Source: Mycobacterium basiliense (GTDB taxonomy: Bacteria > Actinomycetota > Actinomycetes > Mycobacteriales > Mycobacteriaceae). Taken from it: a DNA stretch of 64,000 nt. How positions within the stretch are numbered: position 1 is the first letter of the stretch; each line of letters starts with the position of its first letter. The DNA lies in the NCBI RefSeq assembly GCF_900292015.1, contig NZ_LR130759.1:2108001-2172000 (forward strand), read 5' to 3'. The notes beneath the pieces were generated by a model, which worked only from the letters and a program-made list of their open reading frames with translations, made no database searches and had not been told where the DNA came from. Below, one piece after another: positions 1 to 7,432 of this stretch. The translations under genes and the position numbers were made by a program.

Positions 1-512
1 AACCAGCCGAGCACCGCGAACATGGCCACCTGGAAGATCGAGTTCAACGCGACGAGCACCGCGGCCGCTTCGCGATCCCCGCGCGCCAGGTCGTTCCAGA
101 TGATCACCATGGCGATGCAGCGTGCTAACCCGACGATGATCAAGCCGGTGCGGTACTCCGGAAGATCCGGCAGCAGCAACCAGGCCAGCGTGAACATCAA
201 CGCCGGGCCCAGCACCCAATTGAGCACCAGGGAACTGATCAACAGCTTGCGATCTCCGGTGACGCTGTCCAGGCGGTCGTAGCGCACCTTTGCCAGCACC
301 GGGTACATCATGATCAGCAACCCCAAGGCGATCGGCAGTGAGATCCCGTCGATCTGAACCTTTTCCAGTGCGGTGTTCAGACCGGGAATCCACCGCCCCG
401 GTAGCAACCCGGCGGCCATCGCCAGGCCGATCCACACCGGCAGGAACCGGTCCAAAATGGGAAGTTTGCCCACCACCGGCGGCGCGGTTCGGTGGACCTT
501 TACGGCTGTCAT
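1..512 (-). CDS. arsB: ACR3-family arsenite permease, N-terminal part (cut by window edge)
   Basis: The visible ~170 residues begin MTAVKVHRTAPP and contain several hydrophobic segments typical of the ACR3 (bile acid:Na+ symporter superfamily) arsenite efflux permease. In M. tuberculosis the homologue (Rv2643, named arsC) carries an ACR3 domain followed by an arsenate reductase domain; whether the reductase domain is present here lies outside the window. The ATG at 512-510 overlaps the stop of the upstream ArsR gene as ATGA, so the two are translationally coupled. The role is export of As(III) across the plasma membrane. The hydrophobic pattern and the ars context make the call firm; the C-terminus is unseen. 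Confidence 0.88.
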   Translation of the reverse strand, partial: MTAVKVHRTAPPVVGKLPILDRFLPVWIGLAMAAGLLPGRWIPGLNTALEKVQIDGISLPIALGLLIMMYPVLAKVRYDRLDSVTGDRKLLISSLVLNWVLGPALMFTLAWLLLPDLPEYRTGLIIVGLARCIAMVIIWNDLARGDREAAAVLVALNSIFQVAMFAVLGW

Positions 513-886
513 GCGGGTGCCCCCGCCGTCGGCGCGGTATCGGCCTGAACGCTAAGCAGCGTCGACAACGCGTTCAGGGCGGCCGGTACCACCGCGTAAT
601 ACACCCAGGAGGCACGGCGCTGCGAGGTAAGCAATCCCGCGTCGCGTAGCACCTTGAGGTGGTGCGAAATCGTCGGCTGGCTCACCTCGACTCGGGCGGA
701 AATGTCGCAGACGCAGGCTTCGCCGCCGGCGTGACTGGCCACCGAGCTCAGTAGCTGCAGGCGCACCGGATCGGCGAGCGCCTTGAAACGAGCCGCCATC
801 TCGATCGCAGACGTCGCATTCAGCGGTTCACGCACCAGCGGGGCTGCGATGCAGCAGGGGGCAGCGGGGCCACATTGATTAGACAC
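509..886 (-). CDS. arsR: ArsR/SmtB-family metalloid-sensing repressor (Rv2642-like)
   Basis: A 125-residue winged-helix repressor. The core reads AARFKALADPVRLQLLSS, then a metal-site motif with cysteines (EACVCDIS), then the recognition helix VSQPTISHHLKVLRDAGL and a wing ending VYYAVV. The ECVCD-type cysteines in the recognition-helix region are the As(III)/Cd(II) ligands of classic ArsR proteins. The GTG start at 886 gives the same length as the M. tuberculosis homologue; an upstream open stretch to 1072 is ignored because it would run through the operator region and into cadI. Its stop overlaps the permease start by 4 nt. It probably represses the cadI-arsR-permease unit. Confidence 0.9.
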   Translation of the reverse strand: MSNQCGPAAPCCIAAPLVREPLNATSAIEMAARFKALADPVRLQLLSSVASHAGGEACVCDISARVEVSQPTISHHLKVLRDAGLLTSQRRASWVYYAVVPAALNALSTLLSVQADTAPTAGAPA

Positions 887-910
887 ACGTCTATATTGAT
901 GAATATCAAA
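874..910. promoter_or_regulatory. Candidate ArsR operator upstream of arsR/permease
   Basis: The 76-bp gap between cadI and arsR holds nested dyads: TAGAC-acac-GTCTA at 880-893, flanked by two ATTGAT copies (874-879 and 895-900), and TTGAT-gaat-ATCAA at 896-909. TTGATAT-type half-sites also occur in the dyad of the cadI/arsR2 divergent promoter, which suggests the same repressor family reads both. Binding is inferred from position and symmetry only. Confidence 0.5.
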
Positions 911-962
911 TCCAATGGCAAGTGGGACGCCCGGTTGGTGCGCCCCACTCGCCACGGATCGC

Positions 963-1424
963 TCAGCAGCAGGCGGTCGCGGCCGCGGTCTGTCCGCCAC
1001 AGCACGCGGGCGTTTCATTCGGACCGTCGTCGGGATGTTGGGGACTGCTGCCAAAGGTTTCCGAGTCGGCAAGCACGGTATAGACCTCCCAGCGTTCCCC
1101 GCCGGGGCCGGTCACCCACACTTTGTCCTGATTGGCATAGCAACACGTCGTGTTGATCTCCTCCTCGGTCACCAGCCCGGACCCGGCCAGCCGGGAGATC
1201 TCGTCATGCACGGTCTCGCTGTCGACGACCTCCACGCCAAGATGGTTGAGGGTGCCGCCGGCACCAGGGTTTTCCAGCAGCACCAGCTTCAGTGGGGGAT
1301 TGGCCACCGCAAAGTTGGCATATCCGGGCTTGCGTTTGGCCGGCTCGGCATTAAACAGCTTGGAATAGAACGTAATTGCGGATTCAAGGTCATCGACGTT
1401 GAGTGCAAGCTGAACACGGGACAT
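963..1424 (-). CDS. cadI: Cadmium-inducible protein CadI (glyoxalase/VOC fold)
   Basis: A 153-residue VOC-superfamily protein beginning MSRVQLALNVDDLESAITFY, with the characteristic GTLNHLGVEV and GGERWEVYTVLADSETFG segments of M. tuberculosis CadI (Rv2641, 152 aa). This family is strongly induced by cadmium in mycobacteria. Relatives with the same fold (ArsI) are C-As lyases, so an arsenic detoxification role is possible; the cysteine pair (TTCCYA) resembles the thiol site of ArsI. The C-terminus is Cys-rich (ACCGG, TACC). It is the first gene of the leftward ars unit and is transcribed divergently from a second arsR. Confidence 0.93.
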   Translation of the reverse strand: MSRVQLALNVDDLESAITFYSKLFNAEPAKRKPGYANFAVANPPLKLVLLENPGAGGTLNHLGVEVVDSETVHDEISRLAGSGLVTEEEINTTCCYANQDKVWVTGPGGERWEVYTVLADSETFGSSPQHPDDGPNETPACCGGQTAAATACC

Positions 1425-1446
1425 GGGGAGACACTCCTATTGGTTA

Positions 1447-1500
1447 GACATATATCAAAGTGGCGCCGGGACCCAGTGTGCCACCTTTTTGATATATGTC
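1447..1500. promoter_or_regulatory. Divergent ArsR operator/promoter between cadI and arsR
   Basis: A perfect 13-bp inverted repeat, GACATATATCAAA (1447-1459) and TTTGATATATGTC (1488-1500), is separated by 28 bp between the cadI start and the rightward ArsR start. The AT-rich arms contain the imperfect palindromes seen in SmtB/ArsR operators, so each arm could be one operator, one serving each divergent promoter. The symmetry is direct observation; repressor binding is inference. Confidence 0.72.
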
Positions 1501-1524
1501 AAGACATCTGGCAGACTGGACGGC

Positions 1525-1884
1525 GTGCCCAAGACGTTGCCGGTAATCGACATATCCGCACCCGTCTGCTGCGCCCCGGTGGCCGCCGGCCCGATCGGCG
1601 ATGACGATGCCCTCGCGGTCGCCCTGCGGCTCAAAGCCCTGGCCGACCCGGCGCGGGTCAAGATCATGTCATTGCTGTTCAGCTCGTCGACCGGTGAAGA
1701 GGTAAGCGGCGATCTCGCCGCGGCGCTCAACCTCAGCGACGGCACCGTCAGCCATCACCTGACGCAGCTGCGAAAGGCGGGTCTGGTGACCTCGGAGCGC
1801 CGCGGCATGCACGTCTTTCATCGCGTGCACACCAAAGCCCTGCAGGCGCTGTGCGCCGTGCTCAGCCCCGACTGCTGCACCTGA
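1525..1884 (+). CDS. ArsR/SmtB-family repressor (Rv2640c-like)
   Basis: A 119-residue winged-helix protein with the GTG start at 1525, equal in length to M. tuberculosis Rv2640c. Visible features are an N-terminal Cys pair (APVCCAPVA), the dimer/HTH core ALRLKALADPARVKIMSLL, the recognition helix DGTVSHHLTQLRKAG, a wing RRGMHVFHRV and a C-terminal Cys pair (PDCC). The terminal Cys pairs without a recognition-helix CVC motif imply a different metal site from that of the other ArsR. It is divergent from cadI across the perfect dyad at 1447-1500 and probably autoregulates and represses cadI. Confidence 0.88.
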   Translation: MPKTLPVIDISAPVCCAPVAAGPIGDDDALAVALRLKALADPARVKIMSLLFSSSTGEEVSGDLAAALNLSDGTVSHHLTQLRKAGLVTSERRGMHVFHRVHTKALQALCAVLSPDCCT

Positions 1885-1945
1885 GCTCAATGGCATACCG
1901 TCAGCCTTAGCAGGTCGTCGGACAACGCGAAAAGGACGGCAAACG

Positions 1946-2236
1946 ATGAGCTTTTCCGAGGGGATCGGCATACTCAAACTCGAATGCCCGCAAGGCCATC
2001 CCGTTGGCAGAATCGTCAAGGAGGCCGCGCATCAGGCCGTCCAATACGACCCGGGGGCCCAGGTTGGCCCACGCCGATTCTGGCCGGATGACGACGGGCA
2101 GGGGCAGTTCAAGGCGCACTGTCGGTTTTGCGACAAACCGGTGGGGGACTCGATTACGAGTCTGCAACACAAGTCCGCTGAATTGCTCGCCGACCCTGGC
2201 GAGATGTACGGAACCGCCACGCTGTCTTTCCTCTAG
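1946..2236 (+). CDS. Small hypothetical protein with two Cys/His knuckles
   Basis: A 96-residue protein starting MSFSEGIGILKLECPQGH. It has a CPQGH motif near residue 15 and a CRFC motif near residue 60, a spacing compatible with a single treble-clef or zinc-ribbon site. I do not recognise the family. A purine-rich AAAGGACGGCAAACG stretch stands before the ATG. It lies 61 bp after the ArsR gene and 39 bp before the TauE-type exporter, in the same direction, so it may be part of the metal-response locus; that link is by position only. Confidence 0.6.
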   Translation: MSFSEGIGILKLECPQGHPVGRIVKEAAHQAVQYDPGAQVGPRRFWPDDDGQGQFKAHCRFCDKPVGDSITSLQHKSAELLADPGEMYGTATLSFL

Positions 2237-2275
2237 CTTTGGCGGCCACGCCGGTGAGCGGACTAGGGTTCCCGC

Positions 2276-3058
2276 GTGACGATATCCCACATGCTCGTGA
2301 TCGGCCTGGCCGGATTTGGTGCCGGTGCGATCAATGCGCTGGTTGGATCGGGCACCTTAATCACTTTCCCGACACTGGTCGCTATCGGTTACCCGCCGGT
2401 CACGGCCACCATGTCGAATGCGATCGGCTTGGTGGCCGGCGGGCTGTCGGGCACGTGGGGTTATCGGGCCGAGCTGCGCGGCCAGTGGTATCGGCTACGG
2501 TGGCAGATCCCGGGCTCCTTGTTGGGTGCGGCGCTGGGCGCATTTCTGCTGCTGCACCTACCCGAGAAGGTGTTTGCCCAGGTCGTGCCGGCGCTGCTGG
2601 TGCTGGCACTGGTCCTGGTGGTGATCGGACCGCGTATTCAGACGTGGGCGCGTCAGCGGGCCATGGAGGCGGGGCGTTCAGCCGACCATGTCACCGCGGC
2701 TCGGATGGCCGCGCTGGTGCTCGGTACGTTCGCGGTCGGGGTCTACGGGGGGTATTTCACCGCAGCCCAGGGGATCCTGCTGATTGGCGTGATGGGCACG
2801 TTGTTGCCCGAGTCGGTGCAGCGGATGAACGCGGCAAAGAATCTGTTGGCAACGATCGTGAATATCGTTGCGGCGGCTGCCTATACGTTGGTCGCCTACG
2901 ACCGAATCGCGTGGCCGGTTGCCGGGGTGATCGCGGTGGGTTCGCTTGCCGGCGGACTAGTCGGGGCGCGCTACGGGCGCCGACTGTCGCCCAATGCGCT
3001 GCGCACAACGATCGTCATGGTGGGCGCGATCGGGCTGTATCGGCTGCTTTCGGTGTAG
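2276..3058 (+). CDS. TauE/SafE-family (DUF81) membrane exporter
   Basis: A 260-residue polytopic membrane protein with the family's opening pattern (GLAGFGAGAINALVGSGTL, a glycine-rich first membrane helix), an internal repeat beginning FAVGVYGGYFTAAQGILL, and a last helix near the C-terminus. TauE/SafE proteins are proposed to export sulfite, sulfoacetate or other sulfur anions across the plasma membrane. The start is GTG at 2276. It follows the small Cys/His protein in the same direction. The family is clear; the substrate is unknown, and a thiol- or metalloid-related anion is possible given the neighbours. Confidence 0.85.
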   Translation: MTISHMLVIGLAGFGAGAINALVGSGTLITFPTLVAIGYPPVTATMSNAIGLVAGGLSGTWGYRAELRGQWYRLRWQIPGSLLGAALGAFLLLHLPEKVFAQVVPALLVLALVLVVIGPRIQTWARQRAMEAGRSADHVTAARMAALVLGTFAVGVYGGYFTAAQGILLIGVMGTLLPESVQRMNAAKNLLATIVNIVAAAAYTLVAYDRIAWPVAGVIAVGSLAGGLVGARYGRRLSPNALRTTIVMVGAIGLYRLLSV

Positions 3059-3075
3059 CCGCGACGGGTGAACCG

Positions 3076-3504
3076 CTAGATGCAGGCGGCCAGCGCGGCA
3101 TCCACCGTCGGGAAAACGGGCAGAAGTTCGGCAAACCCGCAGGCGGCCACGATTCGGCCGACAATCGAATGGGAGCTGGCCAACCGTACGCGGACGCCGT
3201 GACGGCGACACCGCTGCGCCTCCGCAGCCAATACCGTGAACGCGCAGCAGGCCATGAAGTCAAGGTCGTTGACGTCGACGACCAACAGGCCGGACGGGGG
3301 GACGGCCGCGGCCGCCTCGCTGACCAGCTGGTGCCAGGTGCGCTCGTTGTAGGCGTCGACCTCGCCGCCGGCGTGGATGAGCACCACCGCTCCGTCGCGG
3401 TCGGTCGTTGCCCGCAAGGTGCTCTGCGGGTCCCCCAGCTCGGAGATGAGCCGGGTGCTCAGTATCAACTGAGAGATCATCGGTTCTGCTGTAACAACGC
3501 TCAT
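3076..3504 (-). CDS. STAS-domain anti-sigma-factor antagonist-like protein (Rv2638-like)
   Basis: A 142-residue STAS protein starting MSVVTAEPMISQ. The ATG at 3504 is preceded by a good AAGGAGTG ribosome site; the longer open frame to 3594 is rejected because it would begin in a TetR operator-like region. The strand-helix pattern GAVVLIHAGGEVDAYN ... LLVVDVNDLDFMACCAFTVL is that of SpoIIAA/RsbV proteins. The position normally holding the phosphorylatable Ser/Thr (FxDSxG) reads FMACCAF, so regulation by a serine kinase is doubtful. It probably binds an RsbW-type anti-sigma factor. The gene converges on the TauE gene. Confidence 0.82.
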   Translation of the reverse strand: MSVVTAEPMISQLILSTRLISELGDPQSTLRATTDRDGAVVLIHAGGEVDAYNERTWHQLVSEAAAAVPPSGLLVVDVNDLDFMACCAFTVLAAEAQRCRRHGVRVRLASSHSIVGRIVAACGFAELLPVFPTVDAALAACI

Positions 3505-3604
3505 GGTGCACTCCTTAGCCGCCGGCGCTTGTGACGCCGCGATGGATGCCCGTCCTGCGCGTCTGAAGACAGACTCAATCGTTTCGAATCTCATTTGTAT
3601 AACA

Positions 3605-3622
3605 AGACAGGGCGGTCTGTCT
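3605..3622. promoter_or_regulatory. Candidate TetR operator
   Basis: Inverted repeat AGACAG-ggcggt-CTGTCT lies 36 bp upstream of the TetR start and about 100 bp upstream of the divergent STAS gene. Location between two divergent genes and perfect 6-bp arms fit an autoregulatory TetR operator. Confidence 0.55.
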
Positions 3623-3657
3623 ACCTCGCCGGGCTGAGAGTATGGTTTGGATTTGCA

Positions 3658-4254
3658 ATGGCAACTTCAGAGGGCACTGCGCCAGATGCGTCGGCTTTGC
3701 CCCCCCGTGAGCGCATTCTGAGCGCCGCGTACGAACTATTCAGCCATCGCGGCATCCGCGCAGTCGGCACCGACGAGGTGATCGAACGTGCCGGCGTGGC
3801 CAAAGCGACGCTCTACCGACACTTCGCGACCAAAGACGACCTCGTGCTCGCGGTGCTACAGCGTCGCGAAGAACTCTGGACTTTTGGCCTGATCGAGGCA
3901 CAATCACGCGAGCGCGGCAACACCCCCGAGGAGCAGTTGCTGGCGATCTTCGACGTCATGCACGATTGGTTTCAAAGCCGCGACGGCTATGAGGGCTGCT
4001 CGTTTATCAATGTCTTGCTCGAATTGGGCGCCGATCATCCGGCAGGACGGGCATGCATCGCTCACATCGACCATGTGCGTGGCATCGTGCGGGAACGCGC
4101 GGTGGCCGCCGGACTCCAGGAAGTCGACGATTTCGCGTGGTCCTGGCACATTCTGATGAAGGGCGCCATCATTCTGGCCGCGGTGGGCGACCCGGATGCC
4201 GCGCACCGCGCCCAGCGAATGGCGAGGGTTCTCATCGACCGGCACCGCGGGTAG
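3658..4254 (+). CDS. TetR/AcrR-family transcriptional regulator
   Basis: A 198-residue regulator. The N-terminal HTH is clear: RERILSAAYELFSHRGIRAVGTDEVIERAGVAK, then the recognition helix AKATLYRHFATKDDLVLAVL (residues ~15-60). The C-terminal half is the helical ligand domain, with GYEGCSFINVLLELG. ATG 3658 is chosen over the upstream ATG at 3595 because the longer frame would run through the AGACAG/CTGTCT dyad and adds a non-conserved stretch. It is divergent from the STAS gene and convergent with the DedA gene. The ligand is unknown. Confidence 0.88.
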   Translation: MATSEGTAPDASALPPRERILSAAYELFSHRGIRAVGTDEVIERAGVAKATLYRHFATKDDLVLAVLQRREELWTFGLIEAQSRERGNTPEEQLLAIFDVMHDWFQSRDGYEGCSFINVLLELGADHPAGRACIAHIDHVRGIVRERAVAAGLQEVDDFAWSWHILMKGAIILAAVGDPDAAHRAQRMARVLIDRHRG

Positions 4255-4263
4255 GCGCCTCGA

Positions 4264-4920
4264 TCAGGCCGCCGTGGTGTCCGCTTTGCGGTGGTGCTCT
4301 TCCGCCAACTCCGCAATCGCGCGCGCGGTGCGTTCGCGGAGCAAGATCGCGGCGATGCCGCCGGCCACGAGCGCGACAACCAGCCCGACCCAGGAGAATC
4401 GCTGCAACCAGCGTTCAGCGGCAATGCCCGCGTAGTAGACCAGCGCGGTAGTTCCCCCCGCCCAACAGATGGCCCCCGACACGTTGGCTGCCAGGAAGCG
4501 CGGGTAGTGCATTTTCAGCGCACCGGCCAGCGGCCCGGCCAATATCCGCAGCAGCGCGATAAATCGGCCGAAGAACACCGCCCGGACCCCCCACCGGCCG
4601 AATAACCGCTCGGCGAGTGCGATGTGCCCCGGACCGAAGTGCTTCGGGAATCGCCGGCCCAGTCGTTCGAAGAGCGGCATGCCGAATCGGCGGCCGATCG
4701 TGTAACCGATCGAGTCACCGACCACGGCGCCGATCACCGCGGCCACCCCCACTCCGATCGGGTTGACGGCCAATTCGTGGTGCGACGACAACAGCGCGGC
4801 GCTGACCAAGACGATCTCCCCAGGAAGGGGGATGCCCAGGCTTTCGATTCCGACCACGCCGCCGACCAGGATGTAGACCGCGAGCGGCGGGATTGATTGC
4901 AGTAAAGCAGCTACATCCAT
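4264..4920 (-). CDS. dedA: DedA-family membrane protein (Rv2637-like)
   Basis: A 218-residue polytopic protein whose length equals that of M. tuberculosis DedA (Rv2637). The start MDVAALLQSIPPL is chosen over an upstream ATG at 4968. It has the DedA/VTT signature: IESLGIPLPGEIVLVSAA, GDSIGYTIGRRFG, then the FGRFIALLRILAGPLAG re-entrant motif with conserved arginines, and a C-terminal membrane helix followed by a basic tail. DedA proteins act in lipid recycling, including undecaprenyl-phosphate or phospholipid flipping, and in membrane homeostasis. The gene ends 9 bp from the convergent TetR stop. Confidence 0.92.
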   Translation of the reverse strand: MDVAALLQSIPPLAVYILVGGVVGIESLGIPLPGEIVLVSAALLSSHHELAVNPIGVGVAAVIGAVVGDSIGYTIGRRFGMPLFERLGRRFPKHFGPGHIALAERLFGRWGVRAVFFGRFIALLRILAGPLAGALKMHYPRFLAANVSGAICWAGGTTALVYYAGIAAERWLQRFSWVGLVVALVAGGIAAILLRERTARAIAELAEEHHRKADTTAA

Positions 4921-5105
4921 TGCTAAAGGATGCCTGACCGACGCCAGAACGCGCCAGAACGCCGTCACGTGCTGATTCGGCGCGTCCCCGCGCGGCTACC
5001 GGCGACGAAACACAATTTGCCGCGAGCGTTTGCCGTCCGCGGTATAGCGTAACGATTGCTCAGACTGGAGCCCGGGTTCGGTTCATCTGACCAGGAGGAG
5101 AGTCG

Positions 5106-6743
5106 GTGGAATTCAACATCGCCCAGGTGTTCTCGGCGGTGGCGGCGGCCAACCCGGATCGGGAATGCATCGTGTTCGGGGATCGCCGATTTACCTTTGC
5201 CCAGACCGAGCAACGGGCTCGCCGGTTCGCTCGTGCGCTGCACAACTGGGGGTTTGGCGCCCATCGTGAGCGCTCCGAGCTGGCGCCGTACGAATCGGGT
5301 CAAGATCACCTCGCCTTGTACATGACGAATTGCAATGAATTTCTTGAGGCGATGATCGGGGCCTACAAGGCGCGGGTGGCCCCCTTCAACGTCAACTATC
5401 GCTACGTCGCTGACGAACTCGCTTACCTGCTGCGCAATGCCGACGCGGACGCGGTGATGTACCACGCGCGGTTTGCCCCGACGCTGGCCGAGACATTGCA
5501 GAAGGCCGGCGGTCAGCCGCAGCTGATCCATGTCGATGACGAGTCGGGAAACGATCCCTTGCCGGGAGCGGTGCGCTACGAGGAATTGCTGGCGTCGGCT
5601 ACCGCCGAGCCGCTCTACGTCGGTGCGTCGCCCGATGACCTCTACATGCTCTACACGGGCGGCACCACCGGGATGCCCAAAGCGGTGCTATGGCGCCAGC
5701 ACGAGATCTATATGAACGCCATGGGCGGACGGACCTTCGGCACCGGCGAGGCGGTGACAAGCGTGGAGGAGATCGTCGAACGTTCGCGGGTGGGGGGACC
5801 GGGATCGATGACGGTCGCGCCGCTGATGCATGGCGCGGCGCAATGGGCGGCGTTCATCAGCCTTTGTGGCGGACGCCCCTTCGTAATGCCGACCTCGACG
5901 ATGCACTTTGACCCGGCCGAAGCCTGGGAGCTAGCCAGCCGGGAACGGGTGACATCGCTGACGATGGTCGGTGACGCCTTCGGTCGGCCATTGGTCGACG
6001 AACTCGAGTCCGGCAAATACGACATGTCCGGACTAATGGTGCTGATCAGCGGTGGTGCCACGTTCAGCGCCGGGGTCAAGCAGCGCTTCGTCGACCTGCT
6101 GCCGCATTTAACGATCCTGGACGCGGGCGGATCCTCGGAATCCGGATCACAGATGGTCCAGGTGTCCAGCCGTGTGGTTAGTGCGAGCGGACGTTTCGAT
6201 CCGATCCCGGGCGCGGTGGTGGTCAGCGAGGACATGACCAGGATCTTGTCGCCGGGAGACGACGAGATCGGCTGGTTGGCTCAGCAGGGCGTGATACCGC
6301 TGGGGTACCTCGGTGACGCCGAAAAGACCGCGCGGACTTTTCCGGTCATCGAAGGTATCCGGCACTCCGTTCCGGGTGATCGGGCCCGCTGGGACGCCGA
6401 CGGCACGATCGAGCTGCTCGGCCGGGACTCGGTCACCATCAACTCCGGCGGCGAGAAAATCTTTGCCGAGGAGGTCGAGGCGGCGATCGCCGAGCACCCC
6501 GCTGTCTATGACGTGGTGGTCACCGGTCGCCCGAGTGTCCGATGGGGAAGCGAAGTGGTCGCGATCGTGCAAGTGGCCAAGGGCGAACAGGTCGACGCGG
6601 ATAGCATTGTGGCCGAGGCGGCACGCCACATTGCGCGTTACAAGCTGCCGAAGGAGATAGTCTTCTGCAGCCGGGTGCAACGTTCACCGGCCGGCAAGCC
6701 CGACTATCGCTGGGCGAAAGATCAAGTCGGACAAGGGTCTTGA
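5106..6743 (+). CDS. Fatty-acyl-CoA/AMP ligase (FadD family, FadD3/FadD19-like)
   Basis: A 545-residue ANL-superfamily adenylating enzyme. The phosphate-binding P-loop YTGGTTGMPKAVLWR lies near residues 182-196, GSSESG near 340, the GDRARWDADG loop near 425 and the C-terminal catalytic lysine motif SPAGKPDYRWAK near 525. The motif order and the YTGGTTG/KPDYRW variants resemble steroid or branched-acid acyl-CoA synthetases such as FadD19. GTG 5106 follows a strong AGGAGGAGAG ribosome site. M. tuberculosis has no fadD between Rv2637 and Rv2636, so this is an accessory insertion. The acid substrate is unknown; catabolism of a cyclic or side-chain acid fits best. Confidence 0.87.
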   Translation: MEFNIAQVFSAVAAANPDRECIVFGDRRFTFAQTEQRARRFARALHNWGFGAHRERSELAPYESGQDHLALYMTNCNEFLEAMIGAYKARVAPFNVNYRYVADELAYLLRNADADAVMYHARFAPTLAETLQKAGGQPQLIHVDDESGNDPLPGAVRYEELLASATAEPLYVGASPDDLYMLYTGGTTGMPKAVLWRQHEIYMNAMGGRTFGTGEAVTSVEEIVERSRVGGPGSMTVAPLMHGAAQWAAFISLCGGRPFVMPTSTMHFDPAEAWELASRERVTSLTMVGDAFGRPLVDELESGKYDMSGLMVLISGGATFSAGVKQRFVDLLPHLTILDAGGSSESGSQMVQVSSRVVSASGRFDPIPGAVVVSEDMTRILSPGDDEIGWLAQQGVIPLGYLGDAEKTARTFPVIEGIRHSVPGDRARWDADGTIELLGRDSVTINSGGEKIFAEEVEAAIAEHPAVYDVVVTGRPSVRWGSEVVAIVQVAKGEQVDADSIVAEAARHIARYKLPKEIVFCSRVQRSPAGKPDYRWAKDQVGQGS

Positions 6744-6752
6744 CCGGAAGGC

Positions 6753-7382
6753 TCAAGGCGCGAAGCGCTTGCGCAGCCGGTTGAAAGCCGTGGGTTCCTG
6801 GCAGGCCAGGTAGCTCGTGTAAAGCCCGCGCGCCAGCTCGGCGACCGGTGTGGCGGTGGTGTCGAGCTCCACGTCGTACTCGGTATCGGCATGGGCGGCG
6901 CGTGCGCTGCCCCGATTCCACCCGGGGTAGCGATCGCCGCGCTCTTGTTCGCGGCGGGCGCCTTCCGCATCGGAGACGTGCACGCCGACCAGCCAAACCT
7001 GACAGCCCGCGAAAATGCGCAGCGCATCCACCAGCCACTCCCGCTTCCAGATCACTTCGTCGGCGATCACGTTCATGCCGTCGTCCAGATAGGCGCGGAT
7101 GGCGTGATAGCGGGCATGCATGGCCTGATCCAAAATGGGCCCCGGGTGGACGGTGAACCAGTCGAGTCCGTTGTCGTCGGTCGCGCGCTCCCACGTGTAA
7201 TACTCCGGCCATACCCGGGCCAAGTCGAGTTGCTTTGGCGGGAGCGCGAGCCAAAACAGGTCGATGCCCAGGTGCATCCAACATTCGGTAGCCAGATCCT
7301 GGAACGCCAGGGCGAGCGACGTCTTTCCCGCGCTGGAGCCACCGTTGAGGATGATTAGTTTGCCCTTCGCAGCACTCGCCAT
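6753..7382 (-). CDS. Chloramphenicol phosphotransferase-like kinase (Rv2636-like)
   Basis: A 209-residue P-loop kinase. Walker [10 protein letters not shown] sits at residues ~14-22; the segment [15 protein letters not shown] matches the conserved start of the acceptor-binding region of chloramphenicol 3-O-phosphotransferase (CPT); [16 protein letters not shown] is the second conserved block. The M. tuberculosis homologue Rv2636 is annotated CPT-like. The natural acceptor is unknown; CPT relatives phosphorylate small hydroxylated compounds. The gene ends 9 bp from the convergent fadD stop. Confidence 0.85.
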   Translation of the reverse strand: MASAAKGKLIILNGGSSAGKTSLALAFQDLATECWMHLGIDLFWLALPPKQLDLARVWPEYYTWERATDDNGLDWFTVHPGPILDQAMHARYHAIRAYLDDGMNVIADEVIWKREWLVDALRIFAGCQVWLVGVHVSDAEGARREQERGDRYPGWNRGSARAAHADTEYDVELDTTATPVAELARGLYTSYLACQEPTAFNRLRKRFAP

Positions 7383-7432
7383 AGTGGCACGAGGCTATCG
7401 CATTTGCTGGCTGGCGCCGGCCACGGTCCGCA

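Noticed and set aside
509..1072. Longer 187-residue version of the first ArsR
   Set aside because: The extra N-terminus runs through the operator and into the cadI 3' end and has no homology; GTG 886 gives the family length.
2239..3534. 431-codon plus-strand frame overlapping the TauE and STAS genes
   Set aside because: A shadow frame: Arg/Gly-rich product and both overlapped genes are clearly real in other frames.
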